Source of the DNA: Clostridium sp. CAG:632
GTDB lineage: Bacteria; Bacillota; Clostridia; Lachnospirales; Lachnospiraceae
Reading direction: 5' to 3'
Length of the DNA stretch: 23,266 nucleotides
Assembly: GCA_000431515.1 (NCBI GenBank)
Contig: HF991291.1
Span: forward strand, 1-23,266
The notes under the pieces are model-generated. The model made no database searches. It saw nothing but the letters and a program-made list of their open reading frames with translations, and was not told the origin of the DNA. Position 1 is the first letter of the stretch. Each line of letters starts with the position of its first letter. Of this stretch, positions 15,961 to 23,231 are shown one piece after another. The translations under genes and the position numbers were made by a program.

Positions 15961-17424
15961 CTACTCTACGCTGTAATTAGGCGCTTCTTTTGTGATCTGA
16001 ATATCATGTGGATGACTCTCCTTCAAAGAAGCAGATGTAATCTTCACAAATCTTGCCTTTTCATGCAGTTCTTCAATATTCTTGGATCCACAGTAACCCA
16101 TACCTGCACGCAGACCACCAATCAACTGGAATACAGCATCTTCTACCGTTCCCTTGTATGCAACTCTTCCTTCTACGCCTTCCGGAACTAATTTCTTGGC
16201 ATTGCTTTGGAAATAACGATCCTTACTTCCATTTTCCATAGCAGAAATAGAACCCATACCACGGTATACCTTATATTTTCTTCCCTGATATAATTCAAAC
16301 TCTCCCGGGCTTTCATCCGTTCCTGCAAACAGACTACCCATCATACAAACATCTGCACCTGCTGCCAATGCCTTTGTAATATCACCGGAATACTTAATAC
16401 CACCATCTGCAATAATCGGAATGTTATACTTCTGTGACACAGAATATGCATCCATAATCGCTGTCATCTGCGGTACACCGATACCTGCTACAACTCGTGT
16501 TGTACAGATAGAACCAGGTCCGATACCGATTTTAATCGCATCTGCGCCGGCCTTGATCAGATCTTCTGTTCCCTGTGCTGTTGCAACATTTCCTACGATT
16601 ACCTGAAGCTCAGGATATGCATTTTTAACAATTCCTAATGTTTTCAATACATTGGCTGACTGTCCATGTGCCGTATCAATTACAATCGCATCTACCTTAG
16701 CCTTTACCAGCTCGCTGACACGATCCAGAATATCCGGTGTAACACCTACTGCAGCACCGCACAACAATCTGCCCTGAGAATCCTTTGCTGAATTCGGGTA
16801 CTTGATCTGCTTTTCAATATCCTTAATTGTGATCAGACCCTTTAAGTTAAAGTTCTCATCTACAATCGGTAATTTCTCTTTTCTGGCTTTTCCTAAGATT
16901 CTCTTTGCTTCTTCAAGAGTAATCCCTTCTCTGGCTGTTACCAGATTTTCTGTTGTCATAGACTCTTTAATTTTCTTCGTATAGTCTGTTTCAAACTTCA
17001 AATCACGGTTTGTTAAAATACCAACCAGCTTACCATTCTCAGTAATCGGCACGCCGGAAATCCGGAACTTTGCCATCAGCTTATCAGCATCATCTAAAGT
17101 ATGTTCTGGAGATAATGAAAAAGGATCCGTAATGACACCATTCTCTGAGCGTTTTACCTTATCAACCTCTTCCGCCTGCTGCTCAATAGTCATATTCTTG
17201 TGAATAATACCAATACCACCCTGTCTAGCCATTGCAATCGCCATACGATGTTCTGTTACAGTATCCATACCGGAACTCATCAATGGAATCTGCAACTGAA
17301 TCTTATTTGTCAGTCTTGTAGTAAGAATAACATCATTCGGAATCACTTCTGAATACTGAGGTACCAGCAACACATCGTCAAAGGTAATTCCTTCGCCAAT
17401 AATCTTACTCATTTCTCCATTCAC
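15961..17424 (-). CDS. guaB: Inosine-5'-monophosphate dehydrogenase
   Basis: Oxidises IMP to XMP with NAD+, the committed step to guanine nucleotides. The 487 residues are the usual length. The barrel starts with EGITFDDVLLVPQ. A pair of CBS domains is inserted at about 98-215 (GVPITENGKLVGILTNRD and LPIVDENFNLKGLITIKD). The catalytic loop GPGSICTTR places the nucleophile Cys307, and the mobile flap carries GSISAMENGSKDRY near 390-405. The ATG at 17424 has AGGAG five bases upstream; a second in-frame ATG four codons later has only a poorly spaced GGAG. It is transcribed alone, from a promoter at 17518-17546 to the bidirectional terminator, with a structured leader between. Confidence 0.97.
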   Translation of the reverse strand: MNGEMSKIIGEGITFDDVLLVPQYSEVIPNDVILTTRLTNKIQLQIPLMSSGMDTVTEHRMAIAMARQGGIGIIHKNMTIEQQAEEVDKVKRSENGVITDPFSLSPEHTLDDADKLMAKFRISGVPITENGKLVGILTNRDLKFETDYTKKIKESMTTENLVTAREGITLEEAKRILGKARKEKLPIVDENFNLKGLITIKDIEKQIKYPNSAKDSQGRLLCGAAVGVTPDILDRVSELVKAKVDAIVIDTAHGQSANVLKTLGIVKNAYPELQVIVGNVATAQGTEDLIKAGADAIKIGIGPGSICTTRVVAGIGVPQMTAIMDAYSVSQKYNIPIIADGGIKYSGDITKALAAGADVCMMGSLFAGTDESPGEFELYQGRKYKVYRGMGSISAMENGSKDRYFQSNAKKLVPEGVEGRVAYKGTVEDAVFQLIGGLRAGMGYCGSKNIEELHEKARFVKITSASLKESHPHDIQITKEAPNYSVE

Positions 17425-17511
17425 TCTCCTTCTTTTCTCTTGCTTGTTATTTATATGACTCTGTCATCCCCATCAAAGGGGTATCATCTATCCTGGTAAT
17501 ACAGATGAATA
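17425..17511 (-). promoter_or_regulatory. Structured guaB leader
   Basis: Between the predicted transcription start near 17511 and the ATG, the minus strand can form two adjacent hairpins: TCATCT with AGATGA around a 13-base loop, then ACCCC with GGGGAT around a six-base loop (17472-17486 region). No purine riboswitch core was recognised and no T run follows, so any control would be on translation or RNA stability. Confidence 0.35.
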
Positions 17512-17517
17512 TCTCTT

Positions 17518-17546
17518 ACAGTAACAAATCTAAAAACCAATGTCAA
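17518..17546 (-). promoter_or_regulatory. Promoter of guaB
   Basis: A perfect minus-strand TTGACA (17546-17541) is followed after 17 bases by TACTGT (17523-17518). It lies immediately after the stop of the 17549 gene. Transcription would begin near 17511, giving guaB a leader of about 87 bases. Confidence 0.75.
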
Positions 17547-17548
17547 CT

Positions 17549-18058
17549 CTAATCTTCATATATCTTATCCGGTACCAGCTGTCTCAAATGATTCATCATG
17601 GCATCTGTCGGCTCCAACATAATCGTAGTACTGACGCCTTTCAGATCCAGTACAAACCCATATACCGGGCTGGTCGGTTCTACAGATGTATAATCCGTAT
17701 AGCGCATCTGCGGATACCGTTCCCTTTCATTTGCCAGACGGATAGAGCCTTCAGGTGCAATAAATCGTATATTATTCGTTTCAAACTGAATTGCCGTGCG
17801 TCTCCGTTTCCGGTTCATAATCTTGGCAATCTCAATCTCTTCATTATAGAAACAATAATCATACTCTATATATTTTTCCCGAAACATGACTACAAAAGCT
17901 ATGATTGCTACAATTGCAACCGGTATAGTTACAATCACCCAATAAGCTGCCACCAGACTCACAATTGCTAATCCAAGCATTGCCCACATCCAAATCTGTC
18001 CCCGTTTATTCGGCTTCGCAACTACACCCTTTTCCTCATAAAAATCTTTTATTATCAT
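17549..18058 (-). CDS. Small membrane protein with two N-terminal helices (DUF6106-like)
   Basis: The product is 169 residues. After a short cytosolic start (to about 21), two closely spaced hydrophobic segments (about 22-58) form a membrane hairpin. The remaining 110 residues are soluble and strand-rich, with a basic patch (NRKRRRT) and a layout like the PH-type soluble domain of small bacterial membrane proteins. From memory it resembles the family annotated DUF6106 in clostridia, but I cannot check that. The ATG at 18058 has GGAGG about six bases upstream. It follows nfnB by 55 bases on the same strand without a terminator between, so it may be the last gene of that unit. Function unknown. 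Confidence 0.8.
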   Translation of the reverse strand: MIIKDFYEEKGVVAKPNKRGQIWMWAMLGLAIVSLVAAYWVIVTIPVAIVAIIAFVVMFREKYIEYDYCFYNEEIEIAKIMNRKRRRTAIQFETNNIRFIAPEGSIRLANERERYPQMRYTDYTSVEPTSPVYGFVLDLKGVSTTIMLEPTDAMMNHLRQLVPDKIYED

Positions 18059-18113
18059 GCCGTTCCTCCATTCGTCTTTCCTTATGCATTAACACGCTTT
18101 CATCTTACTTATC

Positions 18114-19502
18114 TTATTTGGAAAGCTGCTCGTCAATTGCCTTCGCTGCCTTCTTGCCGGCACCCATTGCCAGGATTACGGTTGCTGCACCTGTTACGGT
18201 ATCGCCACCTGCGTATACACCATCCTTACTGGTCTTCATGGTATCTTCATCAACAATGATACCACCCCACTTCTGCGTCTCCAGACCAGGGGTTGTCTGA
18301 CGGATCAACGGATTCGGGCTCTGACCGATCGCAATAATAACAGTTTCTACCGGAATTACATAATTAGAACCTTCTACCGGCACCGGTGAACGTCTTCCGG
18401 ATGCATCCGGTTCACCTAACTCCTGCTTTACAACCTCAATGCCGGTTACCCAGCCATCTTCTCCATGAATCTCACATGGATTATTCAGAAGCTTGAAGAT
18501 AATGCCCTCTTCTTTTGCATGATGTACTTCTTCTTTTCTTGCAGGAACTTCATCCTCGCCACGACGATATACAATATATACATTTTCAGCGCCCAGACGT
18601 TTTGCTGTTCTGGCTGCATCCATAGCAACATTACCGGCTCCGACAACTGCAACATTTCTGCCTACCTTAACAGGGGTAGGAGTCTCAGGAAACTTATACG
18701 CCTTCATCAGGTTTACCCGTGTCAGGAATTCATTTGCAGAGTATACACCTAACAGGTTTTCACCCGGGATATTTAAGAACCGCGGAAGTCCGGCTCCACT
18801 GCCTACGAATACAGCCTGATAACCATCTGCCATCAGATCATCAATTGTCATGGAACGCCCGATAATTACGTTTGTCTCAATATCTACGCCCAGATTCTTT
18901 ACATTCTCAATCTCTCTCGCTACCAAATCCTTCGGGAGACGGAATTCCGGAATACCATAGCTCAATACACCACCCGCTTTGTGTAATGCCTCAAAGATGG
19001 TTACATCATATCCCTTCTTTGCCAGCTCACCTGCGCAGGTCAACCCGGAAGGGCCGCATCCTACAACCGCTACCTTCTTACCGTTTCTTGCAATATCAGC
19101 AGGTACCGGTGTTGCATTTGCCATATGATAATCTGCAACAAAACGCTCCAGTCGTCCGATTCCAACCGGTTCGCCTTTGATTCCACGTACGCACTTACCC
19201 TCGCACTGGTTCTCCTGTGGGCACACACGTCCACAGATTGCAGGTAATGCATTCTCACTGGTAATAATCTCATAAGCAGCTTCAAAATCTCCTTCTGCTA
19301 CCTTTTCAATAAATCCGGGAATCGGCACATTTACAGGGCAGCCATTCATACATGGCTTCTTCGGACAGTTCAGACATCTGCCGGCTTCCTCCATCGCCAT
19401 TTCCTTCGTATAGCCCAGGGCAACTTCCTTAAAATTCTTATTACGGACATTTGGTTCCTGCTCCGGCATAACCACCTTTGTCATACTCATATTCTTACCC
19501 AT
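18114..19502 (-). CDS. nfnB: NADH-dependent ferredoxin:NADP+ oxidoreductase, large subunit NfnB (often annotated gltA/gltD-like)
   Basis: An iron-sulfur flavoprotein of 462 residues from the ATG at 19502. The N-terminal domain has two ferredoxin-type cysteine sets: Cys43, 46, 51, 55 and Cys90, 94, 100, 104. Then comes an FAD site (VVGCGPSGL, about 147-155) and a second Rossmann motif (VVGAGNVAMD, about 287-296) for NADPH. This is the glutamate-synthase small-subunit fold, and databases often call it that. But no glutamate synthase large subunit is present, and the gene directly follows the NfnA-type partner with two bases between stop and start. Family knowledge therefore points to the bifurcating Nfn complex, which couples ferredoxin and NADH oxidation to NADP+ reduction. 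The ATG at 19502 has AGAGGTG seven bases upstream; the earlier in-frame ATG at 19529 lies inside nfnA. Confidence 0.9.
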   Translation of the reverse strand: MGKNMSMTKVVMPEQEPNVRNKNFKEVALGYTKEMAMEEAGRCLNCPKKPCMNGCPVNVPIPGFIEKVAEGDFEAAYEIITSENALPAICGRVCPQENQCEGKCVRGIKGEPVGIGRLERFVADYHMANATPVPADIARNGKKVAVVGCGPSGLTCAGELAKKGYDVTIFEALHKAGGVLSYGIPEFRLPKDLVAREIENVKNLGVDIETNVIIGRSMTIDDLMADGYQAVFVGSGAGLPRFLNIPGENLLGVYSANEFLTRVNLMKAYKFPETPTPVKVGRNVAVVGAGNVAMDAARTAKRLGAENVYIVYRRGEDEVPARKEEVHHAKEEGIIFKLLNNPCEIHGEDGWVTGIEVVKQELGEPDASGRRSPVPVEGSNYVIPVETVIIAIGQSPNPLIRQTTPGLETQKWGGIIVDEDTMKTSKDGVYAGGDTVTGAATVILAMGAGKKAAKAIDEQLSK

Positions 19503-19504
19503 GT

Positions 19505-20326
19505 CTATACACCTCTTCCTATCTTGCACTGATGTTCTTCTTCTTTAAACATTGTCTGACGTTTCATGCATTCATCAAAATCCACTTCAAAACCATTAAA
19601 GTCCGGCCCGTCTACGCATGCGAACTTGGTCTTGCCTCCAACGCTGACACGACATCCGCCACACATACCGGTTCCGTCGATCATGATCGGATTTAAGGAT
19701 ACTGCAGTCGGAATATTTAACGGCTGAGTTACCTTAACCACATTCTTCATCATGATCAATGGCCCGATGGCGATCACTTCGTCAATCTTATCTCCATTCT
19801 CAATCAGATCAGACAATACATTCGTTACAAAGCCCTTTGTACCAAGACTACCGTCATCTGTAGCAATATACACATGATCGCAGAACTTTTCAAATTTTTC
19901 TTTCAATATTACAAACTCTGCACTTCGACCACCAATGATCACATCAACCTTTACACCCATTTCATGCAGCTTGCGCAGCTGTGGATATAAAGGAGCTGCT
20001 CCAACGCCACCTGCAACACCGACTACATGATCTACTTTATGAAGCGGCGCCGGCTGTCCAAGCGGTCCGACGAAATCTGCCACACAGTCTCCGGCTTTCA
20101 TTTCGCTGAGTTTCTGTGTCGAGTATCCTACCACCTGATAAATGATAGTCACGGTTTCAGCTTCTCTGTCATAGTCTGCAATCGTTAAAGGAACACGTTC
20201 GCCTTCCTCATCAACACGAACGATGATAAACTGCCCTGCCTCGCATTTTCTGGCAACATAAGGGGCATGTATTACCATCATTTCCACTGCCTGATTCAGT
20301 ACTTCTTTACTGATAATCTTGTACAT
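19505..20326 (-). CDS. nfnA: Nfn small subunit NfnA (ferredoxin-NADP+ reductase alpha type)
   Basis: The product is 273 residues with the ferredoxin reductase fold: an FAD-binding barrel with RVPLTI (about 44-49), a GVAGGVGAAPLYP nucleotide-binding turn (about 103-115), and a C-terminal [2Fe-2S] site. The cluster ligands read Asp217-x4-Cys222-x2-Cys225-x11-Cys237. An aspartate in place of the first cysteine is the peculiarity reported for the Nfn small subunit, whereas PyrK-type proteins have four cysteines. This supports NfnA over the dihydroorotate dehydrogenase electron-transfer subunit, and no pyrD is nearby. The ATG at 20326 has AGTAGGT about seven bases upstream. It heads an nfnA-nfnB operon from the promoter at 20384-20411. 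Confidence 0.9.
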   Translation of the reverse strand: MYKIISKEVLNQAVEMMVIHAPYVARKCEAGQFIIVRVDEEGERVPLTIADYDREAETVTIIYQVVGYSTQKLSEMKAGDCVADFVGPLGQPAPLHKVDHVVGVAGGVGAAPLYPQLRKLHEMGVKVDVIIGGRSAEFVILKEKFEKFCDHVYIATDDGSLGTKGFVTNVLSDLIENGDKIDEVIAIGPLIMMKNVVKVTQPLNIPTAVSLNPIMIDGTGMCGGCRVSVGGKTKFACVDGPDFNGFEVDFDECMKRQTMFKEEEHQCKIGRGV

Positions 20327-20383
20327 GTCATAAACCTACTTTCTTTCTAAACTTAAAACGCCATGTATCTCTACACATGCGAT

Positions 20384-20411
20384 ATTTTATCATTAATCAC
20401 TTGAAATTCAA
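20384..20411 (-). promoter_or_regulatory. Promoter of nfnAB
   Basis: Minus-strand TTGAAT (20411-20406) and TAAAAT (20389-20384) are 16 bases apart. Transcription would start near 20377, about 50 bases before nfnA. The -35 is part of a TTGAATTTCAA palindrome, and the leader contains CATGT/ACATG arms (20363-20379 region). Confidence 0.65.
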
Positions 20412-20440
20412 AGAACTTTTTCTCCATATTCTTACTTAAC

Positions 20441-20950
20441 CTATATCTCTAATGGCAACGGATGTTTATTCTCATACCGGTAAAAAGTAAATTCCAGATC
20501 AAAATATGTATTTTCATCACTTTCTCCGGTAATTTCCCATTCCTCCATTTCATCCAGATTCGGAAAATAAGAATCTGCCGCATAACGATAATCGATTTTT
20601 GTCACATGGACCAGACTGCAATAGGGAATCAAAAGATTATATACCATGCTCCCTCCGATCACATAAATATCCTCGCTATTATATTTCTTCAGTTCTTCAA
20701 ACAACTCTTCTCTGGAATGTACAACCGTTGCTCCTTTCACCTGAAGATTCTGATTCCGGGATAATATAATATTGGTTCTTCCCGGAAGCGGCAATCCATT
20801 CGGAAATGTGGACAATGTTTTTCTTCCCAGCACTACTACCTTTCCTATTGTTACTTCCCGGAAAAATTTCTGATCCATCGGTATCCGAACCAGAAGGCCT
20901 CCCTTATTACCGATTGCCCATCGATTATCAACTGCTACAATTGCATTCAT
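20441..20950 (-). CDS. folA: Dihydrofolate reductase
   Basis: Reduces dihydrofolate to tetrahydrofolate with NADPH, regenerating the folate consumed by ThyA. The 169 residues are normal in length. Family motifs are the AVDNRWAIGNKGGLL start, the catalytic acid Asp26, the NADPH-binding LGRKTLSTFP (about 41-50), PLPGRTNIILSR, and YVIGGSMVY near 95. One departure from consensus is that the usual Leu-Pro-Trp before the acidic residue reads Leu19-Leu20-Val21. The ATG at 20950 follows AGAGG closely, 18 bases after the thyA stop, so the two genes form a thyA-folA pair as in many Firmicutes. Confidence 0.95.
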   Translation of the reverse strand: MNAIVAVDNRWAIGNKGGLLVRIPMDQKFFREVTIGKVVVLGRKTLSTFPNGLPLPGRTNIILSRNQNLQVKGATVVHSREELFEELKKYNSEDIYVIGGSMVYNLLIPYCSLVHVTKIDYRYAADSYFPNLDEMEEWEITGESDENTYFDLEFTFYRYENKHPLPLEI

Positions 20951-20968
20951 CCTCTCATTACCTCTCTT

Positions 20969-21799
20969 TTATACCGCAATCGGTATATTCTTAATCTGTG
21001 GTCCTGCCTGATAATTCTCCAATGTAAAATCATCTGTGGTGAAATCATAGAAATCATGAATATCCGGATTCAATGTGAACTTCGGTGCCGGATAGGTCGG
21101 TCGTTCGATCAGCTCCTTGATAATGTCCACATGTCTGTCATAGATATGGGCATCTGCAATAACATGAACCAGCTCTCCCGGCTGTAGATCGCATACCTGT
21201 GCCAGCATATGAATCAATACTGCATACTGTACCACATTCCAGTTATTTGCTGCCAGAACATCTTGAGAGCGCTGATTCAGAATTGCATTCAGTCTTCCAT
21301 CTGTCACATTAAATGTCATGCTGTAAGCACAGGGATACAGATTCATTTCATGCAGATCCTGATGTACATATATATTTGTCATGATCCGGCGGCTATACGG
21401 ATTATTCTTCAGATCATAAATCACACGATCTACCTGATCCATCATTCCTTCTTTATACTGATGTTTGACGCCCAGCTGATAACCGTATGCTTTCCCTATG
21501 GAACCATCTGCATCCGCCCATTCATCCCAGACATGACTGTTCAGGTCATGGATGTTATTGGACTTCTTCTGCCAGATCCAGAGCATCTCGTCCACGGCAG
21601 ACTTCACATATGTCTTGCGAAGTGTCAATGCAGGAAACTCCTTCGATAAATCATAGCGATTAACAACGCCAAATCGTTTAATAGTATAAGCATAGGACCC
21701 GTCTTCCCATTTCGGTCTTACTTTTTCACCTTCGGTGCTGTATCCATTATCCAGAATATCTCTGCACATTTTTATAAATAAATCATCTGCTAAGCTCAT
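20969..21799 (-). CDS. thyA: Thymidylate synthase (ThyA)
   Basis: Methylates dUMP to dTMP using methylene-tetrahydrofolate, which becomes dihydrofolate. Numbering from the ATG at 21799 (276 residues), the nucleophile is Cys157 in LYPCAY. Arg177 and Asp180 lie in QRSQDV, Asn188 in NWNVVQY, and His218/Tyr220 in AHIYDRH. The residue after the nucleophile is Ala, where E. coli-type enzymes have His; the B. subtilis ThyA type, as I recall it, also lacks this His. GGAGG lies six bases before the ATG at 21799. The open frame continues 20 codons upstream to 21859, but that stretch is low-complexity, covers a hairpin and is not expected to be translated. Followed by folA. Confidence 0.96.
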   Translation of the reverse strand: MSLADDLFIKMCRDILDNGYSTEGEKVRPKWEDGSYAYTIKRFGVVNRYDLSKEFPALTLRKTYVKSAVDEMLWIWQKKSNNIHDLNSHVWDEWADADGSIGKAYGYQLGVKHQYKEGMMDQVDRVIYDLKNNPYSRRIMTNIYVHQDLHEMNLYPCAYSMTFNVTDGRLNAILNQRSQDVLAANNWNVVQYAVLIHMLAQVCDLQPGELVHVIADAHIYDRHVDIIKELIERPTYPAPKFTLNPDIHDFYDFTTDDFTLENYQAGPQIKNIPIAV

Positions 21800-21820
21800 A
21801 TTTCCTCCATATACTATGAG

Positions 21821-21855
21821 AAAAGCTGTCAAAAGCATAAGCTGCATCTGACAGC
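21821..21855 (-). terminator. Weak terminator or attenuator hairpin between the HTH/aldolase-fold gene and thyA
   Basis: On the minus strand GCTGTCA (21855-21849) pairs with TGACAGC (21831-21825), with a small inner AGC/GCT stem, followed by TTTTC. It begins eight bases after the upstream stop and ends about 20 bases before the thyA ATG, leaving no room for a separate thyA promoter after it. Confidence 0.55.
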
Positions 21856-21862
21856 ACATCTT

Positions 21863-22663
21863 TCATCGAACTAATAATGCAAACAGGTCTTCCTGCTGTT
21901 TTACTGTTTCCTTCTTATCTGCAATCGTCATTAATACCGCATCCGGAAATGCATTTCGGATTGCTTTGAATAATGGTTGGGAAATTTCTTCAAACGGATA
22001 CAGATTCACAGCATCACTGCCATAATTTAATGCATCATTCACCTCTGTCAGTGTCATAGCTCCCATTGCACAGAAAATATCCCGATCCTTGCAGAAAGAA
22101 CCCACATCTTTTATCACATAATTCGTCACCATAAAGCGTGCACCACTGTCTGCCGCAAGGCTTGCGTCTTCTTTATTCATAATATCCGCCACACCGATAT
22201 AAAGATCCGGATATGCTTCTGTCATCTCTCCCAGGATCTTGGTCGCATCCGGAACCTGATAAGAAATCACAAACCCTTCCTCACCGTCTTCTGCCAGTTT
22301 TTTACAGGTATTATAAGCCGCCCGATATGACATATCAGAAACCAGCATCAGCTGCTTACCGCGAATACCTTTCTGCACTTCATCCTTCTGAATGCTGTTA
22401 CAACGCATTTTCTTTACATCCGGCAGCGACTTATAGTTATTAAGCACGGTATCCGATACCTGCATATATACCAGTAATCTCCGAATATATTCATCATATT
22501 TTCCGGCATTGTGAATATCCCCCCGCAAAAATGCATCCAAAGTTGGTCTGGATATATTCATTGCCTGCGAAAGTGTTACTTTTGTACATTTCCGATCTTT
22601 CATAATTGCTTCGATATTACTGCCAATCCGTTTTCTATCAACAAATAAATACTCGTACTGCAC
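21863..22663 (-). CDS. HTH protein fused to a KDPG-aldolase-like barrel lacking the catalytic lysine
   Basis: The product is 266 residues from a GTG at 22663 with AAAGGA nine bases upstream. Residues about 14-68 form an XRE-like helix-turn-helix (TLSQAMNISRPTLDAFLRG is the recognition region). Residues about 103-250 align by eye with KDPG/KHG aldolase (Eda). The segment at 129-140 corresponds to the VLEVTLRT strand, IGVADIMN to GAGTVLN, SGARFMVTN to AGAQFxxSPG, GAMTLTEVNDALNYG to the TPSE helix, and AVNLYPFEE to the VKFFPAE Schiff-base strand. In this alignment the Schiff-base Lys is Asn220, the general base Glu is Val132, the Arg of VTLRT is Gln136, and the terminal PTGG is lost. It is therefore probably not an aldolase but a sensor or structural domain. 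It lies 18 bases after the SprA-like gene and 63 before thyA. DNA target and ligand unknown. Confidence 0.82.
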   Translation of the reverse strand: MQYEYLFVDRKRIGSNIEAIMKDRKCTKVTLSQAMNISRPTLDAFLRGDIHNAGKYDEYIRRLLVYMQVSDTVLNNYKSLPDVKKMRCNSIQKDEVQKGIRGKQLMLVSDMSYRAAYNTCKKLAEDGEEGFVISYQVPDATKILGEMTEAYPDLYIGVADIMNKEDASLAADSGARFMVTNYVIKDVGSFCKDRDIFCAMGAMTLTEVNDALNYGSDAVNLYPFEEISQPLFKAIRNAFPDAVLMTIADKKETVKQQEDLFALLVR

Positions 22664-22681
22664 GTCTTTTCATCCTTTCTT

Positions 22682-23149
22682 CTACGCTGTTTTGTCCACA
22701 TTCTGCCCGGCAAGAAAACTTCCCTCGATTGTTTTTCTTCCTTTTTCGTATGGGTTATCTTCTGTATATTCAATTCTGGTGTTGGTAGTCCCTCCGGCAA
22801 CATATGTACGGCCACACTCCGGACACACTCCAAGCTTTAACGACACCGTCGCAGAAATTAATCTTGCATTTCCTCCGGATGCCTTTTGTCTGGCATTTGA
22901 TACATGCTCCTGTTCATGTGACATAACCGTTGCATATGACTGTCCCGGTGCAATATGACCCGGTGCTTTAAATGAAACATCCGATTCATTTGACCCGTCT
23001 ACATATTTTCGATTTTTACATGTCTGGCATTCTACCTGTTTTACTTTTTCAGAATTTTCGACATTGTTTTCTGCATTAACCGGTGATACATACGGAACAT
23101 TAGAAACACCCACTATATACCGGTCATTTACATTCAGTCCGTTTATCAT
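22682..23149 (-). CDS. SprA-related putative zinc metallopeptidase-like protein
   Basis: The product is 155 residues. It carries a Cys41-x2-Cys44 pair in CQTCKNRKYVDGS, then VSFK, then HEQEH (His78, Glu79, His82), which fits the HExxH zinc-protease motif, and a second pair Cys109/Cys112 in CPECGRTYVAGG. This order of motifs matches the SprA-related family (PF12118 as I recall), whose function is not established. Residues 1-40 are polar and probably flexible; no signal peptide is seen, so it should be cytoplasmic. The ATG at 23149 has GGGAG six bases upstream. It is the first gene behind a strong promoter at 23203-23231 and is followed after 18 bases by the HTH/aldolase-fold gene. Confidence 0.87.
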   Translation of the reverse strand: MINGLNVNDRYIVGVSNVPYVSPVNAENNVENSEKVKQVECQTCKNRKYVDGSNESDVSFKAPGHIAPGQSYATVMSHEQEHVSNARQKASGGNARLISATVSLKLGVCPECGRTYVAGGTTNTRIEYTEDNPYEKGRKTIEGSFLAGQNVDKTA

Positions 23150-23160
23150 GTGCAGCTCCC

Positions 23161-23192
23161 TTCAATTGAAACAAGAACATTTAATTTGAAAC
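23161..23192. repeat. Two direct repeats in the leader of the SprA-like gene, candidate operator
   Basis: TTCAATTGAAAC (23161-23172) and TTAATTTGAAAC (23181-23192) agree at nine of twelve positions and are 20 bases apart, close to two helical turns. The first includes a perfect ten-base palindrome. They lie just downstream of the predicted transcription start, where a repressor could block RNA polymerase. Confidence 0.4.
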
Positions 23193-23202
23193 GTTAATTA
23201 AT

Positions 23203-23231
23203 ATTATACAAGTGAGCGTTTAAAATGACAA
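23203..23231 (-). promoter_or_regulatory. Promoter of the SprA-like/HTH/thyA/folA series
   Basis: Minus-strand TTGTCA (23231-23226) and a perfect TATAAT (23208-23203) are 17 bases apart, placing transcription start near 23196. This is one of the best promoters in the window. The remaining bases to the right edge (23232-23266) show nothing recognisable. Confidence 0.8.

Noticed and set aside
21800..21859. Twenty-codon N-terminal extension of thyA
   Set aside because: The hydrophobic extension overlaps a hairpin and is not found in ThyA; the GGAGG before the ATG at 21799 fixes the start.
22600..22833. Minus-strand 77-codon frame bridging the SprA-like and HTH/barrel genes
   Set aside because: It overlaps both genes out of frame, lacks a good binding site, and is Lys/Arg-rich without any pattern.
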